DNA of 19,175 bases from the NCBI GenBank assembly GCA_002359085.1, contig DEQB01000066.1:1-19175 (forward strand), written 5' to 3'. Below the pieces are notes generated by a model. That model was given only the letters and a program-made list of their open reading frames with translations, searched no databases and was not told the origin of the DNA. Below, piece by piece: positions 14,206-19,175 of this stretch (its first letter is position 1; each line of letters opens with the position of its first letter). The DNA comes from Erysipelothrix sp. UBA3377. Its GTDB lineage: Bacteria; Bacillota_I; Bacilli_A; Erysipelotrichales; Erysipelotrichaceae. The translations under genes and the position numbers were made by a program.

Positions 14206-14919
14206 ATGAAATTAAAGATAGATATTTTTACGGACTACGTTTGCCAATTTTGCTACATCGGTAAAAGAGAAATTGAAAATGCGATTGAGAATACAGGGAT
14301 GCAAGAGATGGTTGATGTTCATTATCATTCCTATCAATTGACACCGGATGCACCGACTGAAGCGACAACACTGTTCAAGCCATTCGCATATGCACACTTT
14401 GGCAGACCCAAAGATCAGATAGATGCGATGCTTGATGGGAACGTTGAACGCGCAAAAGGATTGGGTTTAAAATATGATTTTGATGGAATGTTTTATACCA
14501 ACACTTTAATGGCCCATCGCGTTTCTAAATATGCTTTAGAAATGGGTAAAGATAAAGCATTCAATGAACGCTTATTTTATGCACACTTTACTGAAAATAA
14601 ATTTATATCAGATGCTGAAACACTGGGAGATTTGGGTGCAGAAGTGGGATTGGATAGAGATGAAATCATCAGAGTTGCTGAAGATAACAATGCTTACTTA
14701 AAGGATGTACAGGATGATATTAATTACGCCAATCAAATTGGTGTTCGCGGGGTACCGTTCTACGTATTCAATGATCAATATGCAATTTCAGGAGCACAAC
14801 CCAATGAAGTATTTGTAAATCTTTTAGAACAATTGAAAACAGAATTAAACCTCAAGGCACCCTTAAAAGTTGTGGGTGATGCAGATGATGTCTGTGGACC
14901 TGATGGTTGTTTAATTTAA
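14206..14919 (+). CDS. DsbA-family thiol oxidoreductase, FrnE-like
   Basis: A 237-residue cytoplasmic thioredoxin-fold protein of the DsbA/FrnE branch, with no signal peptide. The active site is C13-Q-F-C16 (usual CPWC or CxxC) directly after the first strand IDIFTDYVC, and the cis-proline loop is GVRGVPFYVF. A second cysteine pair, CGPDGC, sits at the extreme C-terminus (ending CGPDGCLI), which could form a second redox centre or bind a metal, as in the extra motif reported for Deinococcus FrnE. TTGGAGG precedes ATG. It follows the amidohydrolase gene by 57 bases with no terminator, so the two are probably co-transcribed. The redox partner is unknown. Confidence 0.85.
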   Translation: MKLKIDIFTDYVCQFCYIGKREIENAIENTGMQEMVDVHYHSYQLTPDAPTEATTLFKPFAYAHFGRPKDQIDAMLDGNVERAKGLGLKYDFDGMFYTNTLMAHRVSKYALEMGKDKAFNERLFYAHFTENKFISDAETLGDLGAEVGLDRDEIIRVAEDNNAYLKDVQDDINYANQIGVRGVPFYVFNDQYAISGAQPNEVFVNLLEQLKTELNLKAPLKVVGDADDVCGPDGCLI

Positions 14920-14923
14920 AGTG

Positions 14924-14952
14924 AAACCTTTCGTGTAATACGGAAGGTTTTT
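14924..14952 (+). terminator. Terminator after the DsbA-like gene
   Basis: AAACCTTTCG (14924-14933) pairs with CGGAAGGTTT (14941-14950), with one G-U pair and a seven-base loop, then T-run to 14952. Confidence 0.82.
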
Positions 14953-14980
14953 ATATATAATAAGGATGGAGGTAATATAT

Positions 14981-15805
14981 ATGATTCTTAAAAATGAATT
15001 CATTCAAATAAAAGTAGATCAAGTGGGTGCAGAATTAATCAGCCTTATTGACTTGAGTCATGACGTTGAATACATGTGGCAGAAAAGTAATACATGGTGG
15101 AATCGGACATCACCCGTTCTCTTTCCATTTATTGGGGTTACCAATCACAACCAAATTAAAATAGAGGGGAAAACCTACCCCACGACCAAACATGGATTTT
15201 TACGAGATAAAATTATGGATGTGGTTGTGGGTGAGGATAGCCTTGAATTCATCTACACCAGTAACAAAGAAGACTTTGCGGTTTATCCATATAAGTTTAA
15301 GCTTTCAATGATATATAAATTAGAGGGTCGTAAAGTACATATTCAATATGTTTTGGAAAATTTAAATGATTATGAGATGCTCTACTCCTTGGGTGGACAT
15401 CCTGCATTTAACTTCTCTAAAGGCGATGTGGCGATATATGAGGGGAATGATGCGAAGCGCTATGAGCTTGAAGGTCCTTTCATCAGTGAAATCCATCCAG
15501 AGAATGTTTCTGAAATCGTATTGGATGAAACTGCGTTTTCAAATGATGCGATCATTCATTCGGGAATTCATGCGATTACATTAAAGTCAAAGGACAAGTC
15601 AATAAGGGTAGATTTCTCTGATTTTGACTATGTGGGACTGTGGAGTATGATCAAAGAAGATGAGATGGCACCTTTTGTGTGTGTTGAACCGTGGCACGGG
15701 CTACCTGATTTTGTGGGGTATGAGGGTGAACTCAGTCAAAAGTTGGGAATTCAAAAAGTAGAATCACAGGGGAAAGTGGTTCTTAATTTATCACTTGAAA
15801 TATAA
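14981..15805 (+). CDS. Aldose 1-epimerase-like protein, LacX type
   Basis: A 274-residue protein of the aldose 1-epimerase superfamily, closest to the LacX group that accompanies lactose and galactose genes. It would interconvert alpha and beta anomers of a sugar or sugar phosphate. Landmarks are GAELISLIDLSHDVEYMW (about 12-29), the block RTSPVLFPFIG, the catalytic-histidine region TKHGFLRD and LGGHPAFNF, and the acidic VCVEPWHGLPD near the end. Start is ATG 14981 because GGAGGT (14968-14973) lies seven bases upstream; the in-frame ATG at 14966 overlaps that ribosome site. A strong terminator just upstream implies its own transcription, with TATAAT at 14956-14961 as a possible -10 box. Confidence 0.85.
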   Translation: MILKNEFIQIKVDQVGAELISLIDLSHDVEYMWQKSNTWWNRTSPVLFPFIGVTNHNQIKIEGKTYPTTKHGFLRDKIMDVVVGEDSLEFIYTSNKEDFAVYPYKFKLSMIYKLEGRKVHIQYVLENLNDYEMLYSLGGHPAFNFSKGDVAIYEGNDAKRYELEGPFISEIHPENVSEIVLDETAFSNDAIIHSGIHAITLKSKDKSIRVDFSDFDYVGLWSMIKEDEMAPFVCVEPWHGLPDFVGYEGELSQKLGIQKVESQGKVVLNLSLEI

Positions 15806-15835
15806 AATTCAAACATAATGTTATATATTTCACAA

Positions 15836-15849
15836 GCAAAGCGTTTACA
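15836..15849. promoter_or_regulatory. cre site upstream of adhE (CcpA)
   Basis: GCAAAGCGTTTACA matches 12 of 14 positions of the cre consensus TGWAARCGYTWNCW, including the central CG, and shares AAAGCNTTTACA with the box at 54-67. It lies 115 bases before the adhE start, so CcpA could act here, as known for fermentation genes in Bacillota. Confidence 0.65.
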
Positions 15850-15904
15850 TTGTTTGAACTCAAAATTTATGAGTTTTAATGATACATTTTGCTTGTTTTT
15901 TTCT

Positions 15905-15954
15905 TTGTGTATTTAAGTATCATTGTTAATATAAACATGTGAAAACTTTAACAA
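15905..15954 (+). promoter_or_regulatory. adhE promoter and probable Rex site
   Basis: TTGTGT (15905-15910) and TAATAT (15927-15932), with a 16-base spacer, form a candidate promoter. Directly after it, ATGTGAAAACTTTAACAA (15937-15954) closely fits the Rex operator (TTGTGAAnnnnTTCACAA or TTGTTAAnnnnTTAACAA) and covers the likely transcription start and the edge of the ribosome site. Rex represses adhE at low NADH in many Gram-positive bacteria, so derepression at high NADH is expected. A half-site TTGTTAA lies at 15923-15929. Confidence 0.6.
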
Positions 15955-15963
15955 GGAGGGCTT

Positions 15964-18579
15964 ATGACAGCAAAAGAAAAAAATAATAAAGTGGATAATG
16001 AAGTCAATGAACTGGTGAGTAAAGCACAGGTTGCGTTGAAGGGATTTATGGACTTGGATCAAGAGCAGATTGATCATATTGTTGCCAAGGCAAGTGTTGC
16101 GGCTTTGGATCAACATGGTACTTTGGCACTGAGTGCCGTTAATGAAACGGGACGGGGTGTGTTTGAGGATAAAGCAACCAAGAATTTGTTTGCGTGTGAA
16201 CATGTTATCAATCACATGAGACATCTTAAGACAGTTGGAATTATTGATGAAGATGAAACCATGGGTATTACTTCAATTGCAGATCCTGTGGGGGTTGTAT
16301 GTGGTTTGACACCTGTTACCAATCCAACCTCAACCACAATTTTTAAATCATTGATTTGTTTAAAAACGAGAAATCCAATTATTTTCTCATTTCATCCTTC
16401 TGCCTTTAATAGTTCTAAAGAAGCAGCTCAGATTGTGCTAGATGCGGCGATTGCAGCGGGTGCACCTAAGGATTGTATTCAATGGGTGGAACATGTTTCT
16501 AAAGAAAAAACAGCGGAGTTGATGAATCATGATGGTGTCGCAACGATCTTAGCGACTGGTGGAAACGCCATGGTGCGTGCGGCTTACTCATGTGGAAAAC
16601 CTGCATTGGGTGTGGGTGCTGGAAACGTGCCTGCTTATATTGAAAAGAGTGCGGATTTGGATCAAGCGGCCAATGATATCGCGATGAGTAAGGCCTTTGA
16701 TAATGGGATGATTTGTGCGAGTGAATCTACAGCCTTTATTGACGCTGAAGTGTATGATGCGATGATTCAAAAGTTTAAAGATTACCATATGGTATTTCTA
16801 AATAAGGAAGACACCAACAAGTTAAGAGAGTTTATGTTTAAAACTGGATCTTTGAATCCAACGTTAGTGGGTAAGGATGCAACATGGATTGCCCAACAAG
16901 CCGGTATTAAAGTCCCAGAGCATACTAAAGTATTGGCGGTAGAAATTAAAGCAGTGGGCGATAAAGAGCTGCTCAGTAAAGAAAAATTATCTCCAGTTCT
17001 CAGTGTGATGAAAGTTAAAGACGCAGCTGAAGGGTTGGAAATGTCAAAGCGTTTGGTTGAATATGATGGTATGGGTCACTCTGCCGCAATTCATACACGT
17101 GATAAAGATTTATCCAATAAGTTTGGTCAAATCGTACCTGCGATTCGTATCATTTGGAATGCACCTTCAACCTTTGGGGGTATTGGTAATGTTTATAATG
17201 AGTTTATCCCTTCACTTACACTGGGTTGTGGTTCATATGGACATAACTCAGTTGGCGATAACGTAAGTGCTGTTCATTTGTTGAATATTAAAAAAGTGGG
17301 GAGACGCAATAATAATATGCAATGGTTTAAAGTACCGCCTAAAATTTATTTTGAAAGAAATTCTATTCGCTATTTAAAGAGTATGCGCGATGTTGAACGT
17401 GTGTTTGTAGTAACTGACAGATCGATGGTTGATTTGGGTTATTATAGTAAAGTCGTTGAACAGTTGAGATTGCGTCGCAATGAAGTTCAAATTCAGTTGT
17501 TCTGTGATGTAGAACCAGATCCTTCACTTGAAACCGTTAAAAATGGTTATGAATTGATGAAGGCTTTCCAACCGGATACGATCATTGCTTTGGGTGGGGG
17601 ATCACCCATGGATGCTGCGAAAGGGATGTGGGTATTTTATGAACATCCTGAAGTGGATTTCAATGACTTGAAACAAAAGTTTATTGATATTCGTAAACGT
17701 GCCTTTAGATATCCGGATTTGGGACAAAAATCTCAACTTGTATGTATCCCGACCACATCCGGTACCGGATCAGAAGTGACACCTTTTGCGGTTATTACAG
17801 ATAAAGAATCAAATAAGAAGTATCCTTTGGCTGACTATTCATTGGTACCGACGGTTGCGATTGTGGATTCCGCATTTGTAGACAATCTTCCTGCAGTGGT
17901 CACAGCGGATACGGGAATGGATGTATTAACGCATGCAACGGAAGCCTTTGTTTCCATTCTTGCCAGTGACTATACAGATGGTTTGTGTATTCAAGCCATT
18001 CAAATGGTATTCAAATATTTGGAACGCAGTGTTAAATACGGTGCGAATGATCTTGAAGCCAGAGAGAAAATGCACAATGCTTCTACCTTAGCAGGTATGG
18101 CATTTGGTAATGCATTCTTGGGTATTAACCACTCGATGGCTCATAAAGTTGGGGGTAGTTTTGGTACAGTTCCTCATGGACGTATCAATGCAATATTGAT
18201 GCCCTATGTTATTCGTTACAATGGTCAGATTTCTTCTAAACCAAGTCTGTGGCCAAAGTACAATAAATATGTTGCCCATGAACGTTATGCACAATTGGCC
18301 CGAATTCTCGGATTACCCGCAAGTACGATTGAGGAAGGGGTAGAAAGTTATGCACAAGCATGTCACGATTTGGGTGTTGCTTGTGGCATCGATATGAGTT
18401 TTAAAGAACAAGGTATTGATGAAATAGAATTTATCAAACAACATGAAGAAATTGCCTATCTTGCCTATGAAGACCAATGTTCTCCATGTAATCCTCGTGT
18501 CCCTCTTGTTAATGACATGAAGGAAATTCTATTGAAGGCTTACTATCCTAATGGAGAAGTACCTGCGAAAACTAAGTAA
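15964..18579 (+). CDS. adhE: Bifunctional aldehyde-alcohol dehydrogenase AdhE
   Basis: An 871-residue fusion enzyme that converts acetyl-CoA to acetaldehyde and then ethanol, oxidising two NADH; it regenerates NAD in mixed fermentation and forms spirosomes in known members. The N-terminal acylating aldehyde dehydrogenase (about 15-445) has GLTPVTNPTSTTIFKSL, GVGAGNVPAYIE and catalytic C251 (MICASES). The C-terminal iron-dependent alcohol dehydrogenase (about 455-871) has the NAD loop GGGSPMDAAK and metal ligands D653, H657, H723 and H738 (the first three in the same numbers as E. coli AdhE as I recall). Length and both active sites are intact. AAGGAGG precedes ATG. The leader holds a cre and a Rex-like site; a terminator overlaps the stop. 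Confidence 0.97.
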   Translation: MTAKEKNNKVDNEVNELVSKAQVALKGFMDLDQEQIDHIVAKASVAALDQHGTLALSAVNETGRGVFEDKATKNLFACEHVINHMRHLKTVGIIDEDETMGITSIADPVGVVCGLTPVTNPTSTTIFKSLICLKTRNPIIFSFHPSAFNSSKEAAQIVLDAAIAAGAPKDCIQWVEHVSKEKTAELMNHDGVATILATGGNAMVRAAYSCGKPALGVGAGNVPAYIEKSADLDQAANDIAMSKAFDNGMICASESTAFIDAEVYDAMIQKFKDYHMVFLNKEDTNKLREFMFKTGSLNPTLVGKDATWIAQQAGIKVPEHTKVLAVEIKAVGDKELLSKEKLSPVLSVMKVKDAAEGLEMSKRLVEYDGMGHSAAIHTRDKDLSNKFGQIVPAIRIIWNAPSTFGGIGNVYNEFIPSLTLGCGSYGHNSVGDNVSAVHLLNIKKVGRRNNNMQWFKVPPKIYFERNSIRYLKSMRDVERVFVVTDRSMVDLGYYSKVVEQLRLRRNEVQIQLFCDVEPDPSLETVKNGYELMKAFQPDTIIALGGGSPMDAAKGMWVFYEHPEVDFNDLKQKFIDIRKRAFRYPDLGQKSQLVCIPTTSGTGSEVTPFAVITDKESNKKYPLADYSLVPTVAIVDSAFVDNLPAVVTADTGMDVLTHATEAFVSILASDYTDGLCIQAIQMVFKYLERSVKYGANDLEAREKMHNASTLAGMAFGNAFLGINHSMAHKVGGSFGTVPHGRINAILMPYVIRYNGQISSKPSLWPKYNKYVAHERYAQLARILGLPASTIEEGVESYAQACHDLGVACGIDMSFKEQGIDEIEFIKQHEEIAYLAYEDQCSPCNPRVPLVNDMKEILLKAYYPNGEVPAKTK

Positions 18580-18602
18580 AAGTCGATATAAATCGACTTT
18601 TT
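18578..18602 (+). terminator. Terminator overlapping the adhE stop codon
   Basis: AAAAGTCGAT (18578-18587) pairs perfectly with ATCGACTTTT (18592-18601) around ATAA, followed by more T. The stem begins inside the TAA stop (18577-18579). Confidence 0.87.
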
Positions 18603-18618
18603 CTTCTATTATTACAGA

Positions 18619-18646
18619 TTGTATTCAAGGTATTTGATGTTATAAT
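18619..18646 (+). promoter_or_regulatory. Promoter candidate of deoD
   Basis: TTGTAT (18619-18624) and TATAAT (18641-18646) are separated by 16 bases, after the adhE terminator and before AGGAGG at 18659-18664. Confidence 0.6.
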
Positions 18647-18671
18647 GTATGTGTTATAGGAGGAATTATAT

Positions 18672-19175
18672 ATGGCAACACCACATATTAATGCGAATAA
18701 AGGCGATATCGCCAAAGTTGTTTTGATGCCTGGTGATCCACTACGTGCGCAGTTTATTGCAGAAACTTTCTTAGAAGATGTTGTGCAATTTAACGATGTA
18801 CGTAATATGTTTGGATTTACAGGAACTTATAAAGGAACCAAAGTCAGTGTGATGGGTTCAGGAATGGGAATGCCAAGTATTGGTATTTATTCATATGAGT
18901 TATATAACCAATATGATGTTGAGGCAATCATTCGTATTGGATCTGCAGGTTCATATAGCGAATCCGCAAAACTTTATGATGTAGTCCTTGCGGACAGTGC
19001 ATACAGTGAGTCATCCTTTGCGAAAGCAGCATTTAACATTCAAGAAGATGTTTTGAATCCTTCAGAGGCTTTAAATGCTTTGATTAAAGAAAAAGCAGCA
19101 GCACTAAACTATCCAATGATTGTTGATCGCATTCACAGTAGCGATGTCTTTTATAGAGATTCAGGCGTTACATGG
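18672..19175 (+). CDS. deoD: Purine nucleoside phosphorylase DeoD, 3' end beyond the window
   Basis: The first 168 residues of the hexameric (E. coli-type) purine nucleoside phosphorylase, which splits purine nucleosides with phosphate into base plus ribose-1-phosphate for salvage. The start MATPHINANKGDIAKVVLMPG is diagnostic, followed by the phosphate loop GDPLRA (21-26), MGSGMGMPS and RIGSAGS. A full DeoD is about 235 residues, so roughly 70 residues lie past the right edge. AGGAGG precedes ATG by seven bases. It has its own promoter and is not expected to be co-transcribed with adhE; genes after it, perhaps other deo genes, are not visible. Confidence 0.95.
   Translation, partial: MATPHINANKGDIAKVVLMPGDPLRAQFIAETFLEDVVQFNDVRNMFGFTGTYKGTKVSVMGSGMGMPSIGIYSYELYNQYDVEAIIRIGSAGSYSESAKLYDVVLADSAYSESSFAKAAFNIQEDVLNPSEALNALIKEKAAALNYPMIVDRIHSSDVFYRDSGVTW

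Noticed and set aside
17758..17771. Palindrome ATCCGGTACCGGAT inside adhE
   Set aside because: It encodes the conserved SGTGS stretch of the alcohol dehydrogenase domain; the symmetry follows from codon choice and has no regulatory context.
1..19175. CRISPR arrays, insertion sequences, integrase or attachment sites
   Set aside because: No spaced direct repeats, transposase or integrase motifs were seen. The tRNA-Ala 3' end is intact and no second copy of it was noticed.

Overview
The window is a compact, low-GC stretch of a Bacillota chromosome. Supporting signs are strong AGGAGG ribosome sites, TTGnnn-17-TATAAT promoters, PTS sugar uptake, DegV, and probable cre and Rex sites. TGA is used as a stop, so the code is standard and the organism is not a mycoplasma. 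The gene mix (fermentative AdhE, PTS, peptide and amino-acid scavenging) fits a fermentative anaerobe or facultative anaerobe, perhaps an Erysipelotrichia relative. That placement is an impression from the proteins, not a proven assignment.

Layout: (1) 1-3023 is a beta-glycoside PTS module: a lactose/cellobiose-type EIIC, a 23-codon ORF, and a GH1 6-phospho-beta-glycosidase. It has a promoter, a cre-like box and a palindromic operator at the left. (2) 3087-4057 holds a small DUF1294 membrane protein and, convergent with it, a GntR/UTRA regulator that probably controls the PTS module. (3) 4226-6471 holds a CofE-like (F420-0:glutamate ligase family) protein and a convergent FAD-dependent DAO-type oxidoreductase, sharing a two-way terminator. 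(4) 6602-8642 is a tight three-gene operon: a small DUF6054-like protein, a patatin-like lipid hydrolase, and a two-span membrane protein with a helical soluble domain. Its function as a unit is not known to me. (5) 8688-8763 is tRNA-Ala(GGC) with its own promoter and terminator. (6) 8808-10366 holds a DegV/FakB-type fatty-acid-binding protein and a TetR regulator, divergent from one symmetric promoter region. (7) 10552-12754 is a MetNIQ-type ABC importer whose ATPase lacks the usual C-terminal sensor domain, followed by an AbgB-like M20 amidohydrolase and a DsbA/FrnE-like thiol oxidoreductase (to 14919). (8) 14981-15805 is a LacX-like aldose epimerase. (9) 15964-18579 is the two-domain AdhE behind probable cre and Rex sites. 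(10) 18672 to the right edge is the start of purine nucleoside phosphorylase DeoD.

How the genes fit together: sugar phosphorylated on uptake is hydrolysed by the GH1 enzyme, sugar anomers may be handled by the epimerase, and glycolytic NADH is reoxidised by AdhE under redox control (Rex) and carbon control (CcpA). MetNIQ plus the amidohydrolase looks like uptake and deacylation of an amino-acid conjugate. No mobile element, CRISPR array or clear sign of horizontal transfer was seen, and no gene-free stretch exceeds 300 bases. The most unusual items are the shared symmetric -10 element between degV and tetR, the uncharacterised patatin operon, and a CofE-like protein with no F420 genes in view.
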